From NCBI GenBank assembly GCA_008638375.1, contig CM018046.1:46783206-46847205 (forward strand): a DNA stretch of 64,000 nt, in the 5' to 3' direction. The translations under genes and the position numbers were made by a program. The stretch comes from Nyssa sinensis (taxonomy: Eukaryota > Streptophyta > Magnoliopsida > Cornales > Nyssaceae). This document shows positions 11,934 through 25,500 of the stretch, piece by piece. The stretch's first letter is position 1. Each line of letters begins with the position of its first letter. A model generated the notes under the pieces. It did not search any database, was not told where the DNA came from, and saw only the letters and a list, made by a program, of their open reading frames with translations.

Positions 11934-12736
11934 AAAGAGAGTTGGGTTTTATATAATTTTTAGTAATTTTTGTATAATTTTTTAAATTTAAAATATTAAT
12001 AATATGTATTATTAAATTTATTAATTACATAATTATGACATCACGGTTTGATTCCAGTTGACCCGACGGTTGAACTGGTAACCCGTAACCAGGACAATTT
12101 TCCGGTTTGATGAACGGGTTGGGTCTGAGAACATTGGAACTAGGTAATAATATAGAATAAGTGGAGCCATATGAGAAAATAAGAGGCACAATTTAAATAT
12201 GATAATCTAAATTTTAAAAAATTAAAATAAATAACTTATAAAACACGTATTTTGCATTTTAAAATTTAAAATATGTTTTTAAAAACCTAATCAAACAAAA
12301 CCTAAAATAAAAGAACATGGCACTTAGGACAAGGAAACCAAATTGTCGGGTAGTGGACACCAAGTTGTCTAACCCCATGTCCTTGGACAAATGTATACAC
12401 ACACACACACACACAATGAATGCTTGGCTATCCATTGAAAAGTAAACTACTATACCATGATTAACAAGATATAGGAAGATGTAAAAGTTTCATATGTAAT
12501 GGAACTATGTAATAATATAGAATAAGTAGAGCCATACGAGAAAATGAGAGGCACAATTTAAATTTAAAAAAATTAAAATAAATAACTTATCAAATACGTA
12601 TTTCACATTTTGAAATTTAAAGCTGTCTTTAAAATCCTAATCAAACAAAGCCTAAAATACAAGAAGATGGCACTTGGGACGAGAAAACCAAATTGCCGAG
12701 TAGTGGACACCAAGTTGTCAAACCCCATGTCCTTGG

Positions 12737-12789
<53 letters not shown>

Positions 12790-14073
12790 TACATATACAT
12801 ACAATGAATGCTTGGCTGTCCATTGAAAAGTAAACTACTATACCATGATTAACAAGATATTTGAAGATGTAAAAGTTTCATAGGTAATGGAACTACGTAA
12901 TAATATAGAATAAGTGGAGCCATATGAGAAAATGAGAGGCACAATTTAAATTATAAAAATTAAAATAAATAACTTATCAAATACGTATTTTGTATTTTGA
13001 AATTTAAATCTGTCTTTAAAAACCTAATCAAACAAAGCCTAAAATAGAAGAACATGGCACTTGGGATGAGAAAACCAAATTGTCTAGTAGTGGACACCAA
13101 GTTGTCTAACACCCCATGTCCTTGGACAAATATATATATATATATATACACATATACATATAATGAATGCTTGGCTGTCCATTGAAAAGTAAACTATTAT
13201 ACCATTATTAACAAGATATTTGAAGATGTAAAAGTTTTCTATGTAATGGAACTATGTAATAATATAGAATAAGTGGAGCCATACGAGAAAATGAGAGGCA
13301 CAATTTAAATTTGAAAAAATTAAAATAAATTAAAATAAATAACTTTTCAAACGTTCATTTCATATTTTGAAATTCAAATATGTCTTTAAAAACCTAATCA
13401 AACAAAGCCTAAAGTAGAAAAACATGGCACTTGGGACGAGAAAACCAAATTGTCGGGCAGTGGGCACCAAGTTGTCTAACCCTATGTCCTTGGACAAATA
13501 TATATATATAGACATATACGTATACATATACATACAATGAATGCTTGGTTGTCCATTGAAAAGTAAACTACTACACCATGATTAACAAGATATTTGAAGA
13601 TGTAAAAGTTTCATATGTAATGGAACTACTTTAATAATATAGAATAAGTGGAGCCATACGAGAAAATGAGAAGCACAATTTAAATTTGATAATTTAAATT
13701 TTAAAAAATTAAAATAAATAACTTATCAAACGCGTATTTCGTATTTTGAAATTCAAATACGTCTTTAATAACCTAATCAAACAAAGCCTAAAATAGAAGA
13801 ACATGACACTTGGGACGAGAAAACCCAATTGTTGGGTAGTGGACACCAAGTTGTCTAACCCCATGTCCCTGGACAAATATATATATATATATATATATAT
13901 TTATACATACATACATACATACATATACATACAATGAATGCTTGGCTGTCCATTGAAAAGTAAACTACTATACCATGATTAACAAGATATTTGAAGATGT
14001 AAAAGTTTCATATGTAATGAAACAACGTAATAATATAGAATAAGTGGAGCCATATGAGAAAATGAGAGCCACA

Positions 14074-16026
14074 ATATTGCATTGTTTTCATTGATCTCTT
14101 TTAAAGCATAATCCATGATCTTGAATTTTAGCCTAGAATGTTATATAATAGGGAATAAAACTATTTCAAAAATTTCAACATGCAATAAAATCATTATAGC
14201 ACAATAGAAAATTAATTTAAAGTTTATAATTAAGAAGTGAAAATATATGTATTAAATTTAAGTAGGACTTGTTAAAATACAAAAAAAAAAAAAAAAAAAT
14301 TTGAAGTGCAAACTCTAAATTTTAGGGGAATTCTAAAAAGAAAAAGAGTGGAAGGACTAGACTCCCCTTTTTTTTTGGGTTTTCAAGGACAAAAGGGACG
14401 GCTCAGGAACAATTTGGCCCCTATCTGTCAGTCCGTATCTGTCAGTCAGTCACACTTAAAAAGAGAAGAGCAGCCTTAAGGTTCCATTGTTATAGCTGTC
14501 AGAAGAAAAAAAAAAGAGTAATGTTATACATATTGATATGCAAAGAAAATAATTTATTGATGTAAAAAGAAGGTAGAAAAAATACAAAACACATATATCA
14601 AAAAAAGGAATAGTGCAGAGGGTATCAGGGCACCTAAGCTGCTGTTTTTATCCCCAATATGATGTAACTTGTGCGGTGGTTTTGGGAATCAGACAATTTG
14701 ACAATATATAGGTTGGAATAGATACAAATTGGAGATAACTAATATATTTCTTATGAAAATTGGCATGCAAACACAAACCTAAAATTTAAAGAAATTTTCT
14801 CATGGAGAAAAATGCATTTTAAGATGATATGGTTTTAATTTTTAATTTCCAAAAAGCCCATATAAACTCCATGATGTATAATAAGTGATTGGAAAAAATC
14901 ATAAGGCAGTGGGAGAGAAAAAAAGTGCAATTCAAAGTCCAATTATCTTGTGAGATTGGTGTTTTGAGTCTAGTTACCTCAATATTAGCATACTTAAATA
15001 TGGTATTTTAACTATTTTTAGACAATTATTTCGGATAGGAAACTCTGATCAAGTAACCCAATTATTTTAACTATTTTTGGAAAGTAGTATTTTTGCAATT
15101 ATTTGGGATAGGAAACTCCGATCAAGTAGCCCAACTTAAATTTTATCTGAATTTTTCTAATTTAATTAGGATTAATTTGGTAGTTATAGTTTCCTAGTTA
15201 ACTTACTACTTTTTTTTATCTCCATAAATTCAATGTAATAAATTTTTATTATTTAGTTTTTTTTTCAATAATATTCAAATTTTGAATTTTAGATATTTTG
15301 TTCTTTTTTTTTTTTGGTAAGTAATATTTTGTTCTCTTATTTGTGAGTGTTGATTTCACGGAAAATAAAGTTCAATAATAAGGTAATATGAAAAATTTTA
15401 AACATGTAACGAGAATGATATATAATTTTAATTTAAAATATATGTTACACGTAAAAATTTGATTTGCATAACTACTTAATATTTTCATACTACCTTATTA
15501 CTATATTTTTTTCAATATTTTTCTAGTTTTCACCATTGTTAACATTTTGAAAAAAAAAATTTAATAGTAAAGAAATAAGAAGAAATTTCAAGATTATTCA
15601 TATCAATTTTAAACATTTGATATAAATAATATCACCATGAATCTCCGACCCAAAATATAAATAAAATGCCAGAATTTTATTTAGTAAAAAATTATCTGGT
15701 AAAATAGTTATTTAATGTTATTTTCAAATATAGTACAGTGATTGTTTCTGACAAATATTATTAACTTTTTTAAAATATAAGAGAAATCTTAAGCTAAAAT
15801 AAAAGAAAAATTATAGCGTTTGTGAGATAGTCATTTCATATCATACGACGGACTCAACGTCACACTTGATAATTTCTCTTTAGCACCACATATTTCCCAC
15901 CCTTACCTCTTTTTAAACCGTTGCAGAGGAGCTTCACATGCATGCATCTACCCCTCAATTCTATCAGCTCTTCTCGCTCCTCAACAACACAATTTTCTTA
16001 AACCTTTCACACCGTTCCGATCGCCC
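14074..16026. other. AT-rich intergenic DNA with a short direct repeat
   Basis: No gene is seen. Two imperfect copies of about 38 bp sharing GATAGGAAACTC and GATCAAGTA lie at about 15026-15063 and 15097-15134. An A20-like run lies at 14280-14300. Confidence 0.5.
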
Positions 16027-16101
16027 ATGGAAACAGTTCAGAAAACCCAACCAACTTGGCCAGAACTAGTAGGAAGCAATACTGTCTGCTTAACCTCTTA
16101 G
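16027..16101 (+). pseudogene. Possible fragment of a potato type I inhibitor gene
   Basis: A 24-codon frame contains KTQPTWPELVG, which resembles the N-terminal region of plant potato-inhibitor-I proteins (KxxWPELVG), then stops at 16099. Nothing of the reactive loop follows. A chance resemblance is possible. Confidence 0.25.
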
Positions 16102-16595
16102 ACCTTAGCCTCCCCAGAATCATCGTGGACGGCGGCAACTTCTGCCCGACCACTTAACGCGCCTTTGACGGCGATTCGAACATCAAGTTCTGTGGCAGCA
16201 ACCACTACCGCAAGAAGCCCTTCTTCAACTAAGTGTGTATCTATATATACTTCCCCGTCTGCATCAAACTATAAAATCAATGTCTTTCTCAATGCCTCTT
16301 CAAGCACTGATGTTTCAGAAGCATTAGTCATCCACTCTCTATTATTCAAAGCTTCACCAGTACCGATGAAGTCAGCAAGGCCAATGGCAGATGTGACATA
16401 TACGTTCCATGCATGCATGGAATGGAACCAGACGAACACATGAATGCACCTTTTCAAGCATTCCTTGCTCATTTCCTCCTGAATCTATCTCACCGAATCA
16501 CTCTCCTCTCTAGAGGGTTTCTTCTCCAGAACCCTAATCCTCTTCTCTATTTCTCTCTAAAGCTCATCTTCGAGACCTTCACTGCACCACCAACA

Positions 16596-16730
16596 ATGGT
16601 GTTTTGCAGAGGGGACCAAGCTGAAGTTACCCGCAAAGAAGATGGGTTTCTGAATTGGTACATTGCTTCAACAGTCATTGGAGAGCTTTTAAAGAAACAA
16701 TGCATGAGTGCTATATACGAGTACGGTTGA
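16596..16730 (+). pseudogene. Agenet-domain gene fragment (first exon-like)
   Basis: From ATG 16596 the frame reads MVFCRGDQAEVTRKEDGF and ends at TGA 16728-16730 after 44 codons. The pattern (hydrophobic start, GDxxEV, KEdGFl, then an aromatic residue and AsTVIG) resembles the first Agenet/Tudor-like repeat of plant DUF724-type proteins. The rest of the domain and protein is missing. It follows a codon-like GC-richer stretch (about 16125-16240) that I do not recognise. Taken together, 16.0-16.8 kb looks like a patchwork of gene fragments. Confidence 0.45.
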
Positions 16731-16830
16731 AACATGGCTTTCCCGGACACTCGAGAGAGATTGTCGCTGCAACTGGGTTTTGCCAAGGTCGATGCTTATG
16801 ACAATGAAGATGTAGGGATCCTATTTTGTC

Positions 16831-17631
16831 CATTTTTACAAGGTTTTTTTAATAAATAAATAAATTTTAGTATCAAAATAAAGTGATGGAAATTTCAAGA
16901 AGATGCAACTAGAAAATTTTTATCTTTTATGGACGCCTTGCATATGTCAGAAATTGGATCATTTCAATTTTATGTACTGTCACTTCCGTACTTTAAGGAT
17001 GAACTTGGAAAGATATTTTTATTTGGTTTGAGATGAGTTTAGGAAAAGACAAACTATTTTCTTCCATTGACATTATATAAAATAAAATAATAATAAATTT
17101 TTATAATATATAATTAATATTTATAATAATATTTTTAAACTATTTATTAAAAATTTATATATATTTGATAGAATTATATGTTTTAAAATATAAATAATAT
17201 CATTTTAATCTACTATTAATATATATTTCTTATTTTAACACATGTATTGTTCTGTTTAAAATATATTAATTATAATTAATCTAATAAAATAAATAAAATT
17301 TTAAAAATAAATGAGAATCTTAATGGAGATCTGATCTCATCTATCACATAATTTAAACAAATTTGAGGTCAAATTTTCTTTTTTTATGAAACAAAATTGG
17401 AGGAGGATTCTCCCATCCTCATCCTATTCTGTTATCATTTCTAGTTAGAAGCACATAAAAAATCACAATTGACAGTCAAGATCTTGATAATAAAATTACT
17501 ACTAGAATCAAGTCATAGGCTACCAAATCTCCCTCATATATTGGAAGGATACAACTTATTAAATCTATGCTACAAAGTATTACCGTATATTAGGCAACCA
17601 TGCATGTTTATAGTTTATACTTCCTGAGAAG
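16831..17631. other. AT-rich intergenic DNA
   Basis: I see no gene, RNA or clear repeat boundary in this stretch. Confidence 0.5.
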
Positions 17632-17950
17632 CAACGGCGAATCAGGAAAAAAAATTAGGGTAGGGTTAGAAAATGTTTGAAATTTTTTTTGTAAATGTTT
17701 TTGGAGTGCGTCAAAATTTTAGGGTAAAAAACAAGAGAAATAAAATGTAAAGATTAGATTAGACAAATTTTGAAAGGTGAATTATAATTTTGGGTGAAAA
17801 ATAAAAAAAATAATGAATCAAGATTGGGTTGAGTTAAATTTTAAAATGGGTTAGTATAAAAATAGCCGAAATTTTACATATATAAATTATTTTTTGAAAG
17901 TTTGAGGGGGTTGGAGTCTAGCCAAGCCCCCTTAAGTGGATCCGCCCTTG
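17632..17950. mobile_element. Small non-autonomous hAT element (319 bp)
   Basis: The left end CAACGGCGAATC and the inverted right end CAAGGGCGGATCC match over about 13 bp with few mismatches, and resemble common plant hAT termini (CAGGGGCGGA type). The 8-bp flanks CTGAGAAG (17624-17631) and CTAAGAAT (17951-17958) agree at 6 of 8. There is no coding capacity. Confidence 0.65.
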
Positions 17951-19429
17951 CTAAGAATGTTGTTAAGACTGCGGTTGCTTCGACTTATTGGCTACACTTA
18001 ATAATTTTTTCAAACTCAAAATAGATTTTTTTGATTTGTTAGATGCTTGGTTTGGCTTATTGATTGTACTTAATGGATCCGTACTCTATCCAAAACGAAT
18101 TTTTTTTCAATAAATAGTCTAGTAAAAACTTTTTCAAAAAGTAATCATGTGACACTTGTTTATAACTAATCCAAATACAGTAATATTATTTAAGCACTTA
18201 TTATATACATTCATTCAGACTCAATAATTTAATTCAAACAATATTTTTTTATTCATACTTATTCAAATTGCTATTTAATTCAAATCACACTTTTTTCAAC
18301 TCATCTAACAGGACCTAAGTGCATTTCTGTGGTCTGAAAGTGAAATGAAAGATAACTCCACCAGCGGGAAGTGGGTAACTATTTGTAATCAAAAGGATAT
18401 AAACATGGATTAGGCTTTAGGAGATTTTTAAATTATAATAAAATCTTTGTAAGAAATTTTTTTCCTCCCTCCAGGTCCGCCATGTTTGGTTCCGATTATA
18501 CCCTTTTCCCTCGTTTACCTGATTGTTACATTAGAAAAGGTTTGGCAAAGAGCCAAAACACCTAAAAAACCAACCATCCTAACAACATGACCAAAACAAC
18601 CCAATATCAAGAATCTTGCAAGATAGGCATTCAAAACTCTCACTTAAAAAATGAGAAAAGAAGGGGACCCCTCCCAAACACCAACAATGAAAACCTACCC
18701 CTAAAATCCAGCAAACCCAATTAAACAATTAGCATTTAAAAAAAAAAAGGCTTCAAAGAAATAAGAGAATCGCCCACCCAATCACCAAAATGGTGATGGA
18801 GTCATGAAAAATCTGAATCCGAGCATTGAACATGAACCAACCTGACCGGTGATTGTATAAAACAAAACTTTTTTTCTACTAAAACAGTTCTATGTCATTC
18901 TTTTTCTCTTCATTGGGTTCTATATCACTTAATCTTTTACCGATAGATGTGTAAAAACAATGCTCTTTGGCATGTGATGTGTATGGAGGCTTTGAAGTGA
19001 GGAAGAAAAAGAATGGGTAAAATTGTAAATGTTTAATTTTATTAACAGAAATTTTACACGACAAGACTGACAAGAAGAGGCTATGTCTTTTCATAAATCA
19101 AAGATCATATAAAAGGTAAGTATAATTTACTCATTATTTATTAGAGTAACTCATGAAGTTCTCCGAATTTAATTATTCTATTCTTTAATATTGTTTAAAA
19201 AGTCTTAAATTAATTATCAGGAATTTATTTGCATCAAGGTGTTACAATCACTTTATATTGACTGCCCTTAGAGTTGGTTGTTCCAAGGCCGTGTTTAAAT
19301 GTTAAGCATATTTATTCCCCCAACCAAATAATTGAATTCCTCACTTTGAATGCCTCCCCTAGCGACAATGTATCATCAAAGGGATTAGGAAAAACATAAC
19401 TAGAGAATTAACCAACACATGGATATTTT
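17951..19429. other. Intergenic DNA downstream of MBF1
   Basis: AT-rich sequence without a recognisable gene; only chance ORFs are present. Confidence 0.5.
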
Positions 19430-19435
19430 TTTATT
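19430..19435 (-). terminator. Candidate polyadenylation signal of MBF1
   Basis: AATAAA on the minus strand about 150 nt after the MBF1 stop codon, a plausible 3' UTR length. It is motif-based only. Confidence 0.45.
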
Positions 19436-19584
19436 CAGGCGAATTCATCAAACACGAGTCAATTCAAAGTGTGTTCAAACAGACAACCACTCGGACTACC
19501 AGTCTCTAAGTACATATTGACACATATAGTAGTTTCAACCACAGCACATACCAAACACAACTTAGAGATTTTTTTTCAGTGGCT

Positions 19585-22500
19585 TCATTTCTTTCCACGC
19601 AGTTTCACTCCGAGCGCCCTCTCCAGCTTGACGATTATCTGTTGATTAGGAATAGCTTTACCTGATTCATACTCCTGGATTATCTGAGGCTTCTCGTTGA
19701 TCATCTACAGGAAAAATCCACATAGTTAAGCAGGTTCCAAGGTATGCATGGGTTGAGAGAGAGAGAGAGAGAGAGATTTACTTGAGCAAGTTGACCTTGG
19801 GTAAGCTTCTTGTTCATTCGAGCTTGCATAATATTTTTCTTAAGCTCAGTGGGTACGCGTTCATCTACAATTAAAAGTAAATGAGACGTGAAACTATAAG
19901 GGTCAAGACAAAAAAAATACATGATAGAAACGCTTTAGTGTAAAGTAAGATATAAAATTTATGAGAGTAGACACTTCTTAGAATAAATGCTGTGTAAGGA
20001 AAGATATAAAACTATGGGAAGAGTGGACAATTCTTAACCCAACAAATTGGCGGCAGACAAAGCATTGGCTTTCAGTATAACCTATCATGCAAAAATAAAT
20101 TCAGAAACTGGTTTGAGCAGGAGAGACTAAATCAGAACAAGAAAATCAAGTAACAATTGCAACACTGGTCAATATCAAAGCTGAGTTGTACATGTATCAT
20201 CTAGTATATTGTTTGTAAAGTAATAATAAAAGGAAAAGGACGCCATTTTGAGATTTCAAAACATAACCAAAAAAAAATCTACCGCTTCAATGATCTGCAC
20301 ATCTCGTGCGATACTTATGATACACTACGTATCATACAACACGCCCACTGTAGCACACAATACATTGCAAACCGATAAAAAAAAAAAACTCTACATATCG
20401 TTTTCTTGTTGTATCGAAACATATTATACAATATGTATCGTGCATCGTACAATACTAACAACTAAAATAATAATGCCTCCCAACATCCCCACTACTTCCA
20501 ACAACACCCATTCTAAATATATACCACCCCAAACACTCCTGGTCACCCCTCTTGAAATCGCGCTTATCTTGGTTTCTTGTATGCAGACTAGATCCACTCT
20601 CCATTCCTTCAAAAGATTCCTCATTATGCTCCTTTTGTTCGGATCATTCATCCCACAGACATTCCAAGATACCTCTACCCTTCCTGACCACCTTTTTCCC
20701 CATCTGCCTCCTTTCCATCATAGTTCACCAAACATGTTAAGTTACTCAACTCCCTCACCCTTTCTGTCTCCTAGCCACCATAATTGCTTGCATGCCCCAT
20801 TTCTCATCATTTCCTGCAAACAACTGCAGTGTTTCCTCCTCAAAGTCCTCCTCCGTAACACCCAAAAATGAGCTGAAAGCTTTTATTTTCTTTGTTACCC
20901 ATGCAGACGCTTGCTGCTGCTTCCTTTTGAACTCCTCCACATCGGACAACTCTCCCCAAATGTCCATTGGGTCAACAACCACCAGAGGCTCTACTGCATC
21001 AACGAGTCCAGTGTGTCCATTGGGTTTACCATTGCCAATAGAGCACACGTGATGAAGACATATCTGAATCTGGTCCCTCTTAACACTGCAGTCCATATTC
21101 TGTCAGGCCAAGTAGTCCCCCCAATTATGCCCCTCTACGTCGCTGAGTTATCCTCTAAATCGCCTGGATATTCTCTACACTATAATAGTTGCACCTTTCG
21201 ATCAAAGCCAGCGCGAGGGACTCTGTCTCAGTTTCTGCACTCTCCTAGCTCCTCTCCTCTTCCTAAACTTCTGGATTTGACACAATCTGGAACTCATCCG
21301 GGGCATCTCCCCTCCTAGATTCAGCTTCCTCAATTTTTTTTTTTCGATTTGTCAACTTCCTCGATATTTGATTCTGACAACTCTGAGTCATCTCTCCCTT
21401 TTGTAGCCCTTCTCCCTTAATGGTGGATCCCTGAGTCCACTGACAACCTGCACCTCCCTTTGAAAACTGTTGCCTGCAGTGGGGGCACCACTACCTTACC
21501 CTCTCTTCTAGCTCTTTTACATGTACCATCTCCACTACTGCATGGCTCCCTGTAGAAGGCATAACATGGTTTCTGTTACCTGTATCATCGTTGCGTGATG
21601 AGGAGTGCCTGTGACACGAAGAGACCTCAGCAGATTGGGCTATTAAAGTTCTCTCTCCATTGGGCTCATCCGTTTGGTGGCTCAGAATGTCGAACTCAAA
21701 CATGTTCCCCTTAATCTCGTGCCTGTTCAAATCTTGTGCGTAGTTGATCAGTGAATTCTAGGCTGTTCCTTCACAGCAAATGACGTGGCCCCTTTTTTGG
21801 ACAAGTGGCCTTATTCTTACTTAGGCCCAAGTCCATCCACCCACTATCAGCCCTGTTAATCAGATCCTCCTTCCGTAACCCAGGCCAAAGCCCACTCTGT
21901 CCTTCTGTTGGTAGCCCCATCGATACGATCTACCCTTTGTGGCCCAAGCCCAACATCTCGGTCTCTATGAATCTGCAATCTTCCACTGCCTTCATCAGAC
22001 CAATCACATGCCATCGATCCTTTCTTTTTAAAATTCAAATTTGAGCCACGTGTCAGCTCCCTACCGCCATAATCCGCGTCATGATCTCCTTTGTTGCCAC
22101 ATCTCACCTTATCGTCTGATGCACCCCACCTACCACAACACAGCTCTACTGCATCATCCTCAATCCTCTTCCCCACTGTTGTTGCCCTGTTATCCACCCA
22201 TCACCAATCCACCATTTTCCTCACATCCTGGAGACTCTGCATGTCCTATGTACCTCTTCTACGCATCGCAACCATCGTCGAAGCCAACTCAACACAAAGA
22301 AGGACCTCCACACACCAGGAACCCATTGCCACCAAGATGGTAGGCGAAATGTGGTCCTTTGCCATTTTTACACACGGTCTAGCCCATTAGAGATTCTACC
22401 TGTTCGTGGTTTCCTCATCAATCTCCAATAAACCCCCACAAGCATCTCCTATCCCTTGTAACACACCACAGTCCCAGAAATGCAATGGGAGACCAATCAA

Positions 22501-25500
22501 TCTAATCCACACCGACGATCTCCCACCATTACATTTGACACATCCTGCTGATGGAGACCACCAATCTAGCATCAGTCGCTTCCCATAGAATTTTCAATCA
22601 CCTTCTTCCAATATTATCCTTGCTTCTCTTTCTGACAGAAACTGGAACAGAAGTAGTGCCCCATATCCCATTATCCTTTCACCAAATCTGTATTTCCTTC
22701 ACCTGTGGTGTTTCGTCACTTAGAGAGCCCACCCTCCCAACCAAGGATCTTTTCAGAAATTCCACCTTTACTTGGCAAGATTCCCTATCCACCTCCAGTT
22801 CCCATTTCTCTGCAAGTTTTTTCTTTTTCACCAAGTGTGATTCCATCCATGGCCATTCTTCAATCGTTGAAACCTCCCAACACGTTCTCACTGTCGACGG
22901 ATGTACATTACAAGAATCAGCAAACCTTCTCATCCCCCAGTAATCTCTTGCCATCCCCCCTTCATTCTCATCTCTGGAAAAGCTATGAATCAGAGATTGC
23001 CTTTCGAGTTCTCTTGTAGCACCATTGCCCTTCCAAACAAAGAATAACAGTAGCAAGACACTCCCTTATGGAAACTACTGCTGAAATGCTTCCATATTGG
23101 CGACATCAATGCTCTACAAAGGAATTCACAAAGCCATTCAATCATTTCTTTGCACAGCCACACTGCTCTGGAGTAACCATGACCCCTCTCCACCAAACGG
23201 AGCTGCTGTTCCAATCTTCTTCAACATTGAATCTTTTCTATTTGATTTGAAAAATCACTTTGCTACCCATTGCAAACTTTGTTCAATTTTCTATATCAAG
23301 ACGAAAGAAAGCTCAGGGAACAAACAATGAGCCTTAATATGCTCAATTAAAGAGAGTTGGGGTCTATTCTCACTATGTGAAGTTCATAACGGCCAGAAAA
23401 TCAATCAATAATGATGGGTATTTGCCACAATTTAACTTCACTGGAACTAAACTAGTTTAAATGTATGTATATATAAAGTACATGAATGTACATCCATGTA
23501 GTGTATAGTAAAAGGCGAAAGGCGCCCTGCACTTACAGCGCTAAGGTCCATATTGCTTGAAATGTGCGACGATAAAAAAACGCTAGCTTGAGTGAAGCAA
23601 GGCACTAATTTATGAAAACAATCAAAAATATATATTAGACATTAAAAGTTAATTCATTTTAAATTGAATAATATCTTATAATTATAATAATTATCAGGTA
23701 ACACTAAAAAATTTTATCGACAAGGTGACATATTCAAGCTTTGGTACTTTCTTCTCAAGAAATATTCGAAGTTTTGCTATCTATATAGAAGAATTTTTTT
23801 TGAACTTGTTGGTCCTAATAATGTAGAAGACGTTATAAAGCCAATCTCATTGTTTCTCAAAGGTTAGGCTTATGTTGGGGGAACTTCACGTATAGGTGGC
23901 CAAGTTGATTGATAGAGGAAAGAGGTTTTGTGTGCCAAACCTAAATTTTGTAAAGAATAATAATAGTGTACTGGTTGTAGTACAATGTCAATCCTCATTT
24001 TCATGTTGAAAGTGAAAATTTCCTCAAAACTTTGCATTTTTGGCAACAATCAAATAATTTTAATTATTTATTAGGTTAGTTTTGTGCTAATTTTTATAAC
24101 AATATTTGTATTAATATAATAAATTCAATAATAACACTTCTGAACTACAACTATATTCTTTCTTATTGATATGCCCCTTACAAAATTGCTATAGAAGTGC
24201 ATAAAACACTATTAACATAAGGAGCATACAAGTAAAATACATGGTCGCCTCTTGCCTTGCCAGAGGCGATCACCAAGGCATCGCCTCTTTGAAGATGCAT
24301 GATTTGGAGCATGTTTAGGTGCTGAGGCTGAAAATCGCCTTGCCCGGTCGGCTCGCCTTTGGCAACATTGCATGCATGTATGCATCTACATTTGACCCTC
24401 TTATAATTAATATTCAACAAGTTGCTAATATCTACCCAAAATAGGAGACGAACAACGATACAAAGATTTAACCAAAAAGGAAGCATCTTTAGATTCACAT
24501 ATATCTACTTTAAATGCTCTTAGAGCACATCAACCCCGTTTGAAAACACTGAACTCTTTGAGTTCATAGATAGTTTTTTGAAAGTTCTACACTTTTGGAT
24601 TATAGAGGCATACCCTTTGTATGTATATAACTATGCACTTTAGAATGAGCAGCAGTATGAACATTCCAGACTGATGTTGGGGGAAGTTCATAACAGTGGC
24701 TCTTTATAATTCCACACTAGTTCCAGAGAATTAAAACCTTCGAGGCAAAACCTCATGCCAGTAGCTCAGTTCAGAGGCAAAACCTTCGAGGTTTCCGATG
24801 AGGGCAAAGGAGGGAAAGAGATTTTCCAGATCATTGAGCATGGATCGAATGTAGTTCGCAGGGTATGGTTGACTCGATGGGAGTTGGAATGGACGTGCAA
24901 TGTTCTAGAAGAAACTTCGAAGGAGAAGGGGTGATCGACTTTCCCTAGGGCTATCCATGGCAGGGGAAGAAGCTTGTGGTTGTGGAGGCGCTGGAATGCA
25001 GGAGGGAGTTATATGAAAGTCGAGTCATCGATGGGTGCTAGTCATCGTGTCGTGGGTGGGAGCTAACCGTCGTAATCTCTTCATCCCGGCTATCGACGAG
25101 AAGGTCAGGTGGCTAGCAGCGGCACAGGCCTTCCAAAATTGGCCTTCCCTCAGGAGATGCCGAGATTATGGGATGGCCGACGTCTCCGATGCAAGTGGAG
25201 AGAGGAAAGGATAGTGAGTGGGAGGATGTCAGAGCGAAGGAGATGGAGTGCAGAGAGAGGTTGAAATTCCTTCAGCGATGCATTGTTGGCTCATTTGCTT
25301 TTGCTCAATCAGAGCTTCCTGATAGGGCTAATGTTCAACGATGGGTCGACAGACCATGGAAGGTATTCAGCCGGAGTCAGGGTGGTGGATGGATATGCAC
25401 GCCTCATTCTTCATGTTTGAGTGACTGTCAAAGGAGGAGGCGAAAGAGTGCTCAACGAGAACAAGTGGAGATACCAAGGTCATCCTGTTTTGCTGGAAGG

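Larger units (their letters stand above)
11085..12136. mobile_element. TIR-like insertion carrying gene fragments (Pack-type candidate)
   Basis: This block interrupts the first unit of the tandem array; the unit resumes at about 12137 with GGAACTAGGTAATAATATAG. Its ends are rich in CCGGTT/AACCGG words and are imperfect inverted copies of each other (AAACCCGTTC on the left and the complement of GAACGGGTT on the right; CAGTTCAACCG also recurs inverted). Inside lie a VQ-gene fragment and a GC-rich stretch (about 11345-11460) of other origin. Part of the array unit is missing at the insertion, so no target-site duplication can be read. TIR ends plus captured gene sequence resemble Pack-MULE-type elements, but the superfamily is not proven. 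Confidence 0.55.
10999..14073. repeat. Tandem array of ~350-390 bp units
   Basis: Units carry the anchor ACATGGCACTTGGGAC near 11010, 12315, 12665 (AGATGG variant), 13052, 13422 and 13801, giving spacings of 350, 387, 370 and 379 bp for the last five. Each unit contains GTAGTGGACACCAAGTTGTC, a variable AT/AC/ACAT microsatellite, GAATGCTTGGCTGTCC, AATATAGAATAAGTGGAGCC and the right half of the MITE seen at 10795-10998. Length differences come mostly from the microsatellite. The first unit is split by the insertion at about 11085-12136. The last unit ends at about 14073 before the MITE part. Confidence 0.9.

Noticed and set aside
12603..13151. Frames with runs of Tyr-Ile
   Set aside because: Translation of AT microsatellites in the tandem array.
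20248..20871. 207-codon plus-strand frame
   Set aside because: It is the opposite strand of the L1 ORF1/ORF2 fragment and a hAT-like fragment, and has no domain of its own.
22041..23330. Several plus-strand frames of 60-130 codons
   Set aside because: Shadows of the minus-strand L1 ORF1.
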